Source: PLA5 sp040901705
Lineage (GTDB): Bacteria > Planctomycetota > Planctomycetia > Pirellulales > PLA5
Assembly: GCA_040901705.1 (NCBI GenBank)
Contig: JBBDYI010000290.1
Location: forward strand, 1 to 64,000
Direction: 5' to 3'
DNA: 64,000 nucleotides
Shown here: piece after piece, positions 17,501 through 27,026 of the stretch
Layout of the letters: every line of letters starts with the position of its first letter
Numbering within the stretch: position 1 is the first letter of the stretch
Program-made: the position numbers and the translations under genes
Notes under the pieces: model-generated
Seen by the model: the letters and a program-made list of their open reading frames with translations, nothing else
Database searches by the model: none
Told to the model about the DNA's origin: nothing

Positions 17501-19183
17501 CTACATCATGCCACCCATGCCACCCATTCCACCCATGCCTCCACCCATTCCGCCGCCCATGCCGTGGTCGTGATGATGACCGCCGTGGTCATCTTCCTCT
17601 TCCTTGGGCACTTCAGTGATGAGCGATTCGGTGGTGAGCAGCAGTGCGGCGACGCTGGCCGCGTTTTGCAGGGCGATCCGCACGACCTTGGCCGGGTCGA
17701 TGACGCCCGCGGCGACGAGGTCGCAGTACTTGTCCTTGTCGGCGTCGTAACCTTCGGTCTTGCCCTTGAGTTGGCGGACGCGATTGACGACCACCGCACC
17801 GTCCATGCCGGCGTTCTGAGCGATCCACCGCATCGGCTGATCGAGGACGTTGCGAACGATCTGTGCGCCGAGCTTTTCGTCGCCTTCGAGCTTGACGGAG
17901 TCGACGGCCTTCTCACAACGAAGCAAAGCCACGCCGCCGCCGGCGACGATGCCCTCTTCGAGCGCCGCTTGCGTGGCCGCCTTGGCGTCTTCAAGCAGGT
18001 ACTTGCGTTCCTTCATTTCGGTCTCGGTCGCCGCGCCGCAATTGATCTGGGCGACGCCGCCGGCCAGCTTGGCGAGCCGCTCTTGCAGCTTCTCGCGATC
18101 GTAATCGCTGTCGGTCCGCTCGATCTCGTCGCGAATCTGCTGAGCGCGGCCGTCGATCTCATCCTTCTTGCCGGCACCGCTGACGATGGTCGTGCTTTCG
18201 GCGTCGAGAATGATCTTCTTCGCCTTACCCAGGTCGGACATTTTGATCGACTCGAGCGAGATGCCCAAGTCCTTGAAGATCGCCTTGCCGCCGGTGAGCA
18301 CGGCGATGTCGCCGAGAATCGCCTTGCGGCGGTCGCCGTAACCGGGGGCCTTGGCGGCCGCGACGTTGAGGATGCCGCGGAGCTTGTTGACGACCAGCGT
18401 GGCCAGTGCTTCGCCTTCGATATCTTCGGCGATGATGAGCAGCGGCTTGTTGGCCTTGCTGACGGCTTCCAAGAGCGGGACGAGCTTCTTGGCATTGGAG
18501 ATTTTTTCCTCGCAGATCAGCACGAGGCAGTTTTCCAGTTCCGCGGTCTGTGCGTCCTGGTCGGTGACGAAGTGCGGCGAGAGATAGCCGCGGTCGAACT
18601 GCATGCCCTCGACGACCTCGACGGTCGTTTCGAACTGCTTGCCTTCCTCGACCGTGATGACACCGTCTTTGCCGACGCGGAGAAAGGCTTCGGCGAGCAC
18701 TTTGCCGATCGACGGATCGTTGTTGCCGGCGATCGTGGCGACCTGCTCGATTTCTTTCTTGTTCTTGTCGCTGATCGGCGTGGCCAGCTTGCCGATGGCG
18801 GCCACCACGGCGTCGGTGGCCTTTTGAATGCCGCGCGACAGGGCCATCGGGTCGGCCCCGGCGGCGATCATCCGCAGACCTTCCTTGAAGATCGCCTCGG
18901 CCATCACCGTGGCGGTCGTGGTGCCGTCGCCAGCGATGTCGTTGGTTTTGCTGGCGGCTTCCTTGACCAGTTGGGCGCCAAGATTCTCGTAGGGGTCATC
19001 GAGATCGATATCCTCGGCCACGGTCACCCCGTCTTTGGTCACCTTCGGCGAGCCCCAGCCCTTGTCGAGCACGGCGTTGCGGCCGCGGGGGCCAAGCGTG
19101 CTGCGGACCGCGCGGGCCAGTTTCGATACGCCGGCGGCAAGCTTTTGCCGGGCCTCATCTTCGAACAACATTTGCTTCGCCAC
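17501..19183 (-). CDS. groEL: GroEL chaperonin, first paralogue with His/Gly/Met tail
   Basis: 560 residues. Full chaperonin sequence: STLGPRGRNAVLDKGWG, TKDGVTVAEDIDL, EAASKTNDIAGDGTTTATVMAEAI and EEGIVAGGGVALLR. The tail reads HGGHHHDHG followed by repeated GGGMGG/GGMGGM, so a His-rich piece is placed in front of the usual GGM repeat. Translation begins at GTG (19181-19183). AGGAGGA at 19191-19197 (complement) is a strong ribosome binding site seven bases upstream and fixes this start. It is the promoter-proximal gene of the chaperone block. No CIRCE (HrcA) operator was found in 19184-19616. Confidence 0.96.
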   Translation of the reverse strand: MAKQMLFEDEARQKLAAGVSKLARAVRSTLGPRGRNAVLDKGWGSPKVTKDGVTVAEDIDLDDPYENLGAQLVKEAASKTNDIAGDGTTTATVMAEAIFKEGLRMIAAGADPMALSRGIQKATDAVVAAIGKLATPISDKNKKEIEQVATIAGNNDPSIGKVLAEAFLRVGKDGVITVEEGKQFETTVEVVEGMQFDRGYLSPHFVTDQDAQTAELENCLVLICEEKISNAKKLVPLLEAVSKANKPLLIIAEDIEGEALATLVVNKLRGILNVAAAKAPGYGDRRKAILGDIAVLTGGKAIFKDLGISLESIKMSDLGKAKKIILDAESTTIVSGAGKKDEIDGRAQQIRDEIERTDSDYDREKLQERLAKLAGGVAQINCGAATETEMKERKYLLEDAKAATQAALEEGIVAGGGVALLRCEKAVDSVKLEGDEKLGAQIVRNVLDQPMRWIAQNAGMDGAVVVNRVRQLKGKTEGYDADKDKYCDLVAAGVIDPAKVVRIALQNAASVAALLLTTESLITEVPKEEEDDHGGHHHDHGMGGGMGGGMGGMGGMGGMM

Positions 19184-19616
19184 GAGGGTCTCCTCCTAGG
19201 GGGATTTCAAACGGTATACTGAACTGCGCTTACTCGCGCAGGGGCCAAGGTCGATTCCACGTCGCACGATGTCGCGTCCAACGATTTCGCGCCGTTCGAG
19301 TCCGCGGCCAACTGCCAGTTTTGCGGACAAGAACCCGACGTGCGTGTATCGTAAAGCAAGGGCTATGCCAAACGTCGCGAGTTGTCGTAACATAATACAA
19401 TGAAACAGCTTGCGAGTTTCGTGGCCAAGGCGGCCGTTACCGAGCGCGAACAAAGTTCATGTCATTTTGGCAGAGCCGTCGGCGATGCAGTTGGGGAATT
19501 TCCTTCATTCCTCCGTGCGGATTGTTCAAGTTTTTTCGTGTTTCCTGTAGCAATTTGCCAGCGAATCGCCTAACCTACTATTGTTTTAACGTAATCCGCG
19601 TTGTGAGGGGGTTATC
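19184..19616. other. Divergent intergenic region, groEL1 / response regulator
   Basis: These 433 bases carry the groEL1 leader with its strong ribosome binding site (complement of 19191-19197). On the plus strand they hold a GAGGGGG site (about 19602-19608) before the ATG at 19617. I searched for the CIRCE inverted repeat (TTAGCACTC and its complement) and did not find it. A TTGCCA...TACTAT pair at about 19555-19582 could be the regulator promoter, but its spacing of about 15 bases is short. Confidence 0.45.
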
Positions 19617-20234
19617 ATGACCACAACGCCAGGTCAAACGGTCTTCGTCATCGACGACGACGAAGCGGCCCGCCTCTCCGTCTGTGCGTTGGCCACCTCG
19701 ATGCACGTGCCATCCGAGGGGTTCGCGTCGGTCGAGGAATTCTTGGAGTCGTTCGACCCGATCCGGCCGGGATGTATTGTCGCCGACGTGCGCATGCCGG
19801 GCGCGAGCGGCGTCGAACTGCTCGGCATTCTTGACGAGCGCGGTTCGCGGATTCCGGTCGTCATCGTGACGGCGTTTGCCGACACGCCGCTGGCGGTGAA
19901 GGCGATGAAGGGCGGCGCGGTGACTTTTTTGGAAAAGCCGTGCAGCAATCATGAGTTGTGGGATGCGATCCGCGAAGCGCTCGCGCGCGACACAACGAGT
20001 CGAGCGGGCAGCGATAGCCTGCGAGATATTCGCACGCGGTTGGCGAAACTTACGCCGGACGAACAACTCGTGCTTTCGATGCTCGTCGAAGGCAAGCCGA
20101 ACAAATTGATCGCTCGCGAGCTCGACGTCAGCCTGCGGACCATCGAATCGCGACGGCACAACGTGTTCGTCAAGACGGGAACGTCGACGGTGGCCGAACT
20201 CGTGCGGCTGGTCATGCACGCGAACGACAATTGA
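19617..20234 (+). CDS. FixJ/NarL-type response regulator
   Basis: 205 residues: a receiver domain (about 8-122) joined to a LuxR/GerE helix-turn-helix (about 146-205). The receiver keeps the acidic pocket (Asp13-15), the phosphoacceptor Asp57 in ADVRMPG, Thr85 and Lys107 (EKP). The HTH has the GKPNKLIARELDVSLRTIESRRHNVFVKTG signature. KAMKGGAVTFLEKP places it in the FixJ/TtrR group. No sensor kinase is adjacent, so it is an orphan here. It lies head-to-head with the chaperone operon, which could mean shared regulation, but nothing in the sequence proves that. Confidence 0.9.
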   Translation: MTTTPGQTVFVIDDDEAARLSVCALATSMHVPSEGFASVEEFLESFDPIRPGCIVADVRMPGASGVELLGILDERGSRIPVVIVTAFADTPLAVKAMKGGAVTFLEKPCSNHELWDAIREALARDTTSRAGSDSLRDIRTRLAKLTPDEQLVLSMLVEGKPNKLIARELDVSLRTIESRRHNVFVKTGTSTVAELVRLVMHANDN

Positions 20235-21044
20235 GCGACGCGGACGCGGTTCGGGCTGTTTCCATTTCCAAGGTCGACGCGCGGCGTCGCTGCGCCGGTG
20301 TGGCGACGATTGGTCGGCGATGCGTTCGGTCGCGGCGGCAGGCAGTTACGCCGGCGTTCATTCTTGTTTGCGGCGGGGCGATCGACGTAGGTGTCTACCG
20401 CGAGTCGCATGCGTTGCGGCAGTCTGGTCGTGGCGATCGGTATGGAGAAAACCGCGGAAAAATCGTCGGTGGCGAAGTTTTTTCGGCGAAAATCGTCCGG
20501 ACTGCGCCGGTTTTTTGCAAATTGGTCTAAACTCGATATTGCCTTTGCCGTCGATCGAAACGATACTTGATATTAGAGGATGAGGTAAGCACGGCGGCCG
20601 GACACGGAGGTAGTCCGCCCGCGCCGACCGACGAGTTTTGGGAACTGACACCACCTGAAACTCGGCCTCGTATCCGCGAGGGTGTTCTTTTCCAAGTTTC
20701 CGCTGCGGCACGTCGCGGGTTTCTTTCGACGTGTGGAAAGTTCGGCCGTCGGTCGAACTTCTCCGGTCGTGCCGATGCTCGAAGGCTTTTCCGAGCTTTG
20801 CGCTGCGCGGTTGGCAATTCGATTTGCCGCCGGCCGCGCCGTACTCTGGAAAATGCGCCGCCGCGGTCGATGCTGCGCAGTGGAAAAAATGGAAACCGAG
20901 CACGCTCGCACGATACGGTGCCGACAACCGAGGGCACTTGACCATCGCGAACCGAAGAACAGAGAACGATACCCCAAACTAGCTTGTGCGTACTGCGGCA
21001 AATGAATGCCGAAGCGCCCAAGCGGAAGACCCGGAGACCGAGCC
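20235..21044. other. 810-base region without a recognisable gene
   Basis: Several reading frames are open on both strands, up to about 195 codons, but they overlap each other and show no recognisable domain. Their amino-acid composition is the Arg/Ser-rich type produced by out-of-frame GC-rich DNA. A locally AT-rich stretch at about 20500-20580 is where a promoter for the prkA operon might lie. Nothing firmer can be said. Confidence 0.4.
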
Positions 21045-23090
21045 ATGGCATACGGTCGCGAAATTGTCGAACTCGTGGCGCAACGTCAGGATTTGGACCA
21101 ATTCCGCAAGAAGAATTGGGAAGGCACGTTCGAGCAGTATCTCGACATCGTGCGCGAGATTCCCAAGGTCACGCGGAACGCCTTCGAGCGAGCTTACGAC
21201 ATGATCGTGTCGTACGGCGTCGAGGAATCCGGCTCGTCGCGCGACAAGCAGTCGACCTATCCGTTCTTCAGCGACCCGGAAGGAAATGGTCGCGACGCGG
21301 TGTTTGGGCTGGAAGACGCGTTGCACGCCCTGGTGAACGCCTTCATGAGCGCGGCCAAGGGGTACGGAATCGAGAAGCGCGTGCTGTTGTTGCACGGTCC
21401 GGTGGGGAGCAGCAAGAGTACGATCGCCCGCGTGCTGAAGCGCGGGTTGGAACGCTATTCGGCCACGGACGCCGGTGCGCTGTACACGCTGGGCTGGCTG
21501 AGCATGGACGGCGATGGCGACGTCGACTGGTGCCCGATGCACGAGGAGCCGCTACACATCATCCCGACGCGGTTTCGCCCGGACGCGCTGACTCGGCTGA
21601 ACGAGGGCCGCGGCGCGGAAGATTATCACGCGAAGATCGTGGGGGCGCTGTGTCCGTTTTGCCGCTATCACTATGCCGAGCGGCTCAAGCGTTACGAAGG
21701 CGATTGGACGCGAGTGACGCAGGACGTGCGGATCAAGCGGCTGCTGCTGAGCGAAAAGGACCGCATCGGCATCGGCACGTTCCAGCCCAAGGACGAGAAG
21801 AATCAAGACTCGACCGAACTGACGGGCGACATCAACTATCGCAAGATCGCCGAATTCGGCAGCGATAGCGATCCGCGGGCGTTCAACTTCGACGGCGAAT
21901 TCAACGTCGCCAATCGGGGCGTGATCGAGTTCGTCGAAGTCCTCAAGCTCGACGTAGCTTTTCTCTACGACTTGCTCGGCGCCAGCCAGGAACATTGCAT
22001 CAAGCCGAAGAAGTTCGCGCAAACCGACATCGACGAAGTCATCATCGGCCACACGAACGAGCCGGAGTATCGCAAGCTGCAGAACAACGAGTTCATGGAA
22101 GCGCTCCGCGATCGGACGGTGAAGATCGACATTCCTTACGTCACGAAGCTTTCGGACGAAATCAAGATTTACGAGAAGGACTACAACCGCCGCACGGTCC
22201 GCGGCAAGCACATCGCGCCGCATACGATCGAGATGGCGGCGATGTGGGCGATTCTCACTCGGCTGGAGGAGCCGAAGAACGCCAACCTGACGTTGCTGCA
22301 AAAGCTCAAGCTGTACAACGGCAAGACGTTGCCGGGCTTTACGGCCGAGAACATCAAGGAGCTGCGCGAGCAGGCGACCACCGAAGGCATGCTCGGCATT
22401 TCTCCGCGGTACGTGCAGGACAAGATATCCAACGCGCTGGTGGCGCATCCCGACGCGAAATCGATCAACCCGTTCATGGTGCTCAACGAATTGGAAGCCG
22501 GACTCAAGCACCACTCGCTGATCACGAACGAGGAACTGCGCGGCAAATATCGCGAGATGCTCGGCGTGGTAAAGGAAGAGTACGAAAACATCGTGAAGAA
22601 CGAAGTCCAACGGGCGATCGCCGCCGACGAAGACGCGCTCAAACGGCTGTGCGCCAATTACATCGACAACGTCAAAGCGTACACGCAGCGCGAGAAGGTC
22701 AAGAATCCGTTTACGGGTCAGAACCAGGAGCCGGACGAGCGGCTGATGCGGTCGATCGAGGAGAAGATCGAGATTCCGGACAGCCGCAAGGACGACTTCC
22801 GCCGCGAGGTGATGAACTACATCGCCGCGTTGTCGCTCGACGGCAAATCGTTCGATTACAAGAGCAACGAGCGGCTGTATCGGGCGCTGGAGCTCAAGCT
22901 GTTCGAGGACCAGAAAGACACGATCAAGCTGACCAGTCTGGTGTCGAAGGTCGTCGACGCCGACACGCAGGCGAAGATCGACGTGGTCAAATCGCGGCTG
23001 ATCCGCGATTACGGCTACGACGACGAGAGCGCGAACGACGTTTTACATTACGTAGCCAGCATTTTCGCGCGGGGCGACGCCAAGAATTAA
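21045..23090 (+). CDS. prkA: PrkA family AAA+ serine protein kinase/protease
   Basis: 681 residues, the usual length. The AAA domain carries the PrkA-type Walker A HGPVGSSKST, which differs from a canonical GKS, as is normal for the family. The C-terminal half is the PrkA-specific domain (LYDLLGASQEHCIKPKKFAQTDID, EGMLGISPRYVQDKISNAL). Homologues are Bacillus PrkA and E. coli YeaG, linked to stress and sporulation signalling; protein kinase and Lon-like protease activities have both been proposed. The start at 21045 (MAYGREIVELV) is preceded by GGAG; an in-frame upstream Met at 21006 is less likely. It heads the conserved prkA-yhbH-spoVR series. Confidence 0.95.
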   Translation: MAYGREIVELVAQRQDLDQFRKKNWEGTFEQYLDIVREIPKVTRNAFERAYDMIVSYGVEESGSSRDKQSTYPFFSDPEGNGRDAVFGLEDALHALVNAFMSAAKGYGIEKRVLLLHGPVGSSKSTIARVLKRGLERYSATDAGALYTLGWLSMDGDGDVDWCPMHEEPLHIIPTRFRPDALTRLNEGRGAEDYHAKIVGALCPFCRYHYAERLKRYEGDWTRVTQDVRIKRLLLSEKDRIGIGTFQPKDEKNQDSTELTGDINYRKIAEFGSDSDPRAFNFDGEFNVANRGVIEFVEVLKLDVAFLYDLLGASQEHCIKPKKFAQTDIDEVIIGHTNEPEYRKLQNNEFMEALRDRTVKIDIPYVTKLSDEIKIYEKDYNRRTVRGKHIAPHTIEMAAMWAILTRLEEPKNANLTLLQKLKLYNGKTLPGFTAENIKELREQATTEGMLGISPRYVQDKISNALVAHPDAKSINPFMVLNELEAGLKHHSLITNEELRGKYREMLGVVKEEYENIVKNEVQRAIAADEDALKRLCANYIDNVKAYTQREKVKNPFTGQNQEPDERLMRSIEEKIEIPDSRKDDFRREVMNYIAALSLDGKSFDYKSNERLYRALELKLFEDQKDTIKLTSLVSKVVDADTQAKIDVVKSRLIRDYGYDDESANDVLHYVASIFARGDAKN

Positions 23091-23563
23091 TCGGCCGTGG
23101 CGATTTTTCTTGATGCAAAGCAGTGGACGCCGAATAGGATGAAATAAGAGGCGGCGAGCCGAAGTCGCCGAAAAAACGAATCAACCGAAAGGGCACAATA
23201 GGGCACCGAGAAGTGCAAGGGCATCGCTGGACTGAGTAACCACCGACGAGCGGCAACGCTCGGCGGAATTGCTCGATCGTGCCGCACTTTCGCTTCGACG
23301 TGTCCACCGGACAAGCGCGTCGGCCAACTTCGCGATGGCGGCGCGCGGAATGCCGCGGCACTCCGTTGTGCGGCGGCGAAGCAGTTGTTGCTGGACAAAT
23401 GAATTGACAACTTGGCTTGGCGAGGGACGGAACGGAATCATGCGGCGATGGATCGTCGGCGTGAACGGAGGCCCGACGAACGCGATCGCGCGGCGACGAT
23501 AGCCGCGTCGGTTTCGCTCGTTGGCGATTCCGCGACGACCCTCGACGGACTGGGGGATCGACC
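23091..23563. other. Gap between prkA and yhbH
   Basis: 473 bases separate two genes that usually lie close together in other genomes. No domain-bearing frame, tRNA or clear terminator is visible; the longest minus-strand frame (107 codons, 23087-23410) has no recognisable features. The sequence is less GC-rich at 23100-23140. TGGGGGA at about 23549-23555 is the likely ribosome binding site for the next gene. Confidence 0.4.
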
Positions 23564-24667
23564 ATGGTAATGCGGATTGACCACGACCGTTCGCGGTTCA
23601 AAGAGATCGTCCGCGGTCGCATTCGCCAGAATCTGCGCAAGTACGTCACGCACGGCGAGATGATCGGCCGCAAGGGTCGTGATCTGGTCAGCATTCCGAT
23701 TCCGCAGCTCGACGTGCCCCATTTCCGCTACGGAAAGAACGGCTCCGGCGGCGTCGGCCAGGGCGACGGCGCCGAGGGCGACGTGCTGGGCGGCCAGGGC
23801 GAAGGCGGCACCGGTGCGGCCGGCAGCGAGCCGGGCGGACATATCCTCGAAGTCGAAGTCTCACTCGACGAACTGGCCGCGATTCTCGGCGACGAACTGC
23901 AATTGCCGCGGATCGAACCCAAGGGCCAGGCGAACATCGCGCAAGAAAAGGCCAAGTACAACAGCATCCGCCGCATCGGGCCGGAGTCGCTGCGGCATTT
24001 CAAGCGGACGTATGTCGAGGCGATGCGACGGCAGATCTCGACGGGCGAGTACAACCCGAAGAATCCCAACGTCGTTCCGATGCGCGAAGATCGGCGATAC
24101 CGCTCGTGGTCGACGGTTTCGGAGCCGGAAGCCAACGCGGCGATCATCTACATGATGGACGTGTCCGGCTCGATGACTGACGAGCAGAAGGAGATCGTGC
24201 GGACGGAAGCGTTTTGGATCGACACCTGGCTGAAAAGCCAATACGACGGCGTGGAGACGCGGTACATCATTCACGATGCGGTCGCCCGCGAGGTGGACGA
24301 GCACACGTTCTATCACACGCGGGAAAGCGGCGGCACGCGGATCAGTTCGGCGTATCGCGTGGCCGTCGAATTGATGGAAAGCCAGTTCCCGGTCGAAAAC
24401 TGGAATCTGTATTGCTTCCAGTTTTCCGACGGCGACAACTGGGGCGAAGACAACAACCAGAGTTTGGCGCTTTTACGAGAGCGGATCCTGCCGAAGGTGA
24501 ATTTGTTCTGTTACGGGCAGGTCGACAGTCCGTATGGCAGCGGCGAATACCTCAAGGCGCTGGAAGCGGCGTTTGGCGAATCGCGCGAGAACCTCGTGCT
24601 GTCGGAAATCGCCGATAAGGACGGGATTTATGAGTCGATTCGGGAGTTTCTTGGTAGTGGAAAGTGA
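23564..24667 (+). CDS. yhbH: YhbH/YeaH family protein (DUF444), vWA-like
   Basis: 367 residues. A basic N-terminus (DHDRSRFKEIVRGRIRQNLRKYV) is followed by a Gly-rich linker (about 60-95). The C-terminal half is a von Willebrand A-type domain with the MIDAS motif DVSGSM at about residue 199 and later SGGTRISSAY. The family is the standard partner of PrkA and SpoVR (YeaG-YeaH-YcgB in E. coli). Its molecular activity is not established. The reading frame opens ATG GTA ATG, so Met3 is an alternative start. Confidence 0.93.
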   Translation: MVMRIDHDRSRFKEIVRGRIRQNLRKYVTHGEMIGRKGRDLVSIPIPQLDVPHFRYGKNGSGGVGQGDGAEGDVLGGQGEGGTGAAGSEPGGHILEVEVSLDELAAILGDELQLPRIEPKGQANIAQEKAKYNSIRRIGPESLRHFKRTYVEAMRRQISTGEYNPKNPNVVPMREDRRYRSWSTVSEPEANAAIIYMMDVSGSMTDEQKEIVRTEAFWIDTWLKSQYDGVETRYIIHDAVAREVDEHTFYHTRESGGTRISSAYRVAVELMESQFPVENWNLYCFQFSDGDNWGEDNNQSLALLRERILPKVNLFCYGQVDSPYGSGEYLKALEAAFGESRENLVLSEIADKDGIYESIREFLGSGK

Positions 24668-24673
24668 GAGCAA

Positions 24674-24804
24674 TTCCCAATGCTCAATTGTCAATGACCA
24701 ATCAATGCCGAATACCCGATGACAAGGCCGCAATGCCACCAAGTCGGCATTGAGCATTGCTCACTGGGATTTGATTGGGCATTGGCAATTGGGAATTGGG
24801 CATT
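24674..24804. repeat. Imperfect inverted repeat between yhbH and spoVR
   Basis: This AT-richer block is built from ATTGGGAATT, GGGCATT and CAATGCTCAATG-like units. The left part (about 24671-24712) and right part (about 24744-24804) are imperfect inverted copies, sharing for example CAATTCCCAA against TTGGGAATTG, and CAATGCC against GGCATTG. It would fold into a long stem in the mRNA between yhbH and spoVR. The type resembles dispersed intergenic repeats of planctomycete genomes. No second copy occurs in this window. Confidence 0.7.
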
Positions 24805-24818
24805 AAAGGCCTACCACT

Positions 24819-26360
24819 ATGGCTTCCATCATCAACACTTCGCTGACGCCGGAGATGGCCGCGATTCAGACCAAGATGGAGGGCCATGCGCGCGATTACG
24901 GGCTGGACTTCTTTCCGACCGTGTTTGAGCTGGTCGACGCCGATCAACTCAACCAGGTGGCGGCTTACGGCGGCTTTCCGACGCGCTATCCGCACTGGCG
25001 ATTCGGGATGGAGTACGAGCAGCTTTCCAAGGGCTACGTCTATGGCTTGCAGAAGATTTACGAGTTGGTGATCAACAACGATCCGTGCTTCGCCTATTTG
25101 ATGCGGTCGAACGAGTTGACCGACCAGAAGCTGGTGATGGCCCACGTGTATGGCCACTGCGACTTCTTCAAGAACAACGCCTATTTCGCGCACACGAACC
25201 GCAAAATGGTCGACACGATGGCCAACCACGGCCAGCGGGTCCGCACGTACATGGATCGGTTCGGCGTGGAAGAGGTCGAGGTGTTCATCGACTCGTGCTT
25301 GAGCATCGAAGACTTGATCGACATCCATGCGCCGGCGATCAAACGGCGGGCCGATCCGGTTCGCAGGTTCTCGACGGACGAAAATGAAGCACCGGATGAC
25401 GGTCCGGCTCGGTTCGACTCCAAACGCTACATGGACCGGTTCATCAATCCGCCGGAAACCATGCGCCGCGAATCGAACGAGCGCGAACGGCAGCGCAAGG
25501 AAAGCCAATCGGCCGTGGGGCCGATTCCCGCGCAGCCGGAACGCGACGTGATGCTGTTCCTGATGGAGCACGCCCCGCTCCAGCCGTGGCAGGCCGATGT
25601 GCTATCGATCATCCGCGACGAGGCGTATTACTTCGCACCGCAGGCGCAGACGAAGATCATGAACGAAGGTTGGGCCAGCTACTGGCACTCCACGATCATG
25701 ACGACGCAGGGCCTGACGGCGAGCGACTTGATCTGCTACTGCGACCATCACAGCGGTACGTTGGCCAGTTCGCCGACGCGGCTCAATCCGTACAAGCTCG
25801 GCATCGAGCTGTTCCGTGACATCGAGGAGCGCTGGAACAGCGGCCGGTTCGGCAAGGAGTGGGACGACTGCGACGATTGGAATGCCAAGCAATGTTGGGA
25901 CCGGGCCACTGGCCTGGGGCGCGAGAAGATTTTCGAAGTCCGCCGCATTCACAACGACCTGACGTTCATCGACGAGTTTCTCACGCTCGATTTTTGCCGC
26001 CGGTACAAGCTGTTCAAGTTCGGCTGGAACGAGGACATCGACGCTTACGAGATCGAGAGCAAGGCGTTTCCGCAAGTCAAAGCCCAACTGCTGGCGAATT
26101 TGACCAATCGCGGCCGGCCGCAAATCGCCGTCCGCGACGCGAATTATCGCAATCGCAGCGAACTGCTGCTCGAACACTATTACGAAGGCGTCGAACTCGA
26201 CGCCCAATACGCCGCCGACACGCTCACCAACTTGTTCGCCCTGTGGAAGCGGCCGGTGCATATCGAAACCGTGCTCGAAGAAGAACGCGTGGTGCTGTCT
26301 TACGACGGCATCGACCACGAACGAACGGACATCGGAGACGACGCACTGATTCGGCCGTAA
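24819..26360 (+). CDS. spoVR: SpoVR family protein
   Basis: 513 residues. Typical SpoVR strings: FPTRYPHWRFGMEYEQLSKGYVYGLQKIYELVINNDPCFAYL, MAHVYGHCDFFKNN, APLQPWQADVLSIIRDEAYYFAPQAQTKIMNEGWASYWHS, and NPYKLGIELFRDIEERW. The family was named for a Bacillus spore-cortex defect but is widespread in non-sporulating bacteria (YcgB). It is third in the prkA-yhbH-spoVR series. Between about residues 175 and 235 this copy has a charged insert (RRADPVRRFSTDENEAPDDG and onward) where shorter homologues are more compact. Confidence 0.95.
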   Translation: MASIINTSLTPEMAAIQTKMEGHARDYGLDFFPTVFELVDADQLNQVAAYGGFPTRYPHWRFGMEYEQLSKGYVYGLQKIYELVINNDPCFAYLMRSNELTDQKLVMAHVYGHCDFFKNNAYFAHTNRKMVDTMANHGQRVRTYMDRFGVEEVEVFIDSCLSIEDLIDIHAPAIKRRADPVRRFSTDENEAPDDGPARFDSKRYMDRFINPPETMRRESNERERQRKESQSAVGPIPAQPERDVMLFLMEHAPLQPWQADVLSIIRDEAYYFAPQAQTKIMNEGWASYWHSTIMTTQGLTASDLICYCDHHSGTLASSPTRLNPYKLGIELFRDIEERWNSGRFGKEWDDCDDWNAKQCWDRATGLGREKIFEVRRIHNDLTFIDEFLTLDFCRRYKLFKFGWNEDIDAYEIESKAFPQVKAQLLANLTNRGRPQIAVRDANYRNRSELLLEHYYEGVELDAQYAADTLTNLFALWKRPVHIETVLEEERVVLSYDGIDHERTDIGDDALIRP

Positions 26361-26405
26361 TTGCTGCGTTGCCGTCGCAACCGCCGAACATTGGAGACAG
26401 CCATC

Positions 26406-26906
26406 ATGACACTCAAAGAACAACTCCGAGATCGCCTTGCCGGCTTGGCGGCGTTTGCGGATTCGACTCAGGACATCGCGGTGAGCGACGGCGGGATGAC
26501 ACTCCGCTGCGAAATGGCGTCGCTCGACCGGATGGGCTGCGAATTCGCGCGGCTGGCCGTCGAAACGCCGCGGTTGGCCGGCGCGGCGACGGACCGGCTG
26601 CAAAAGATCGCCGCCGATCTGGCCTCGCGACTGACCTACCTGCTCGAACCGATCAGCCCGGTCGAGGTCGACCATGAGCAATGCGTCGTGCAGATGCGCT
26701 CGTCGCCGCCGCAGAAAGGCGACGACGGCACGACGTACTACGAGTTGCTGGTCCGCGCCGGCGGCGAACTGTCGCTTCGTCGGTTCACGAAAGCGGTTGG
26801 CAACGTGCGAAAGAACGTCTCGGCGCAGGTAACGCGCGAAGTGCTGCTGCGTTTGGCCGGCGATTTGGAAGCGGCGGCGGGTTACGCCGCTTCGCCGTCG
26901 AAATAA
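26406..26906 (+). CDS. Uncharacterised small protein downstream of spoVR
   Basis: 166 residues, not recognised. It starts MTLKEQLRDRLAGLAAF, is mostly mixed alpha/beta in character, has no signal peptide or membrane segment, and keeps a codon pattern like its neighbours. The start at 26406 follows a TTGGAGA site and lies 45 bases after spoVR, so it is probably co-transcribed with it. It could be an accessory of the PrkA-YhbH-SpoVR system, but position is the only argument. Confidence 0.65.
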   Translation: MTLKEQLRDRLAGLAAFADSTQDIAVSDGGMTLRCEMASLDRMGCEFARLAVETPRLAGAATDRLQKIAADLASRLTYLLEPISPVEVDHEQCVVQMRSSPPQKGDDGTTYYELLVRAGGELSLRRFTKAVGNVRKNVSAQVTREVLLRLAGDLEAAAGYAASPSK

Positions 26907-27026
26907 TCGAAAAGACTCGACGTCAACGCCGCTTGCGATCCGCTCGCGGCGCTCTCGGCGGTCGAGTATGCTGGTTCTCGCACTGTCGACTCCGGACGGT
27001 CGTTCCCCTGACGCGCGAGGCTGGTT

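Noticed and set aside
19184..19616. CIRCE/HrcA operator upstream of groEL1
   Set aside because: No TTAGCACTC inverted pair with a nine-base spacer could be found on either strand.
20527..21051. Overlapping minus-strand frames of 157-195 codons upstream of prkA
   Set aside because: Several equally long frames overlap in different phases, composition is Arg/Ser/Pro-rich and no motif is present.
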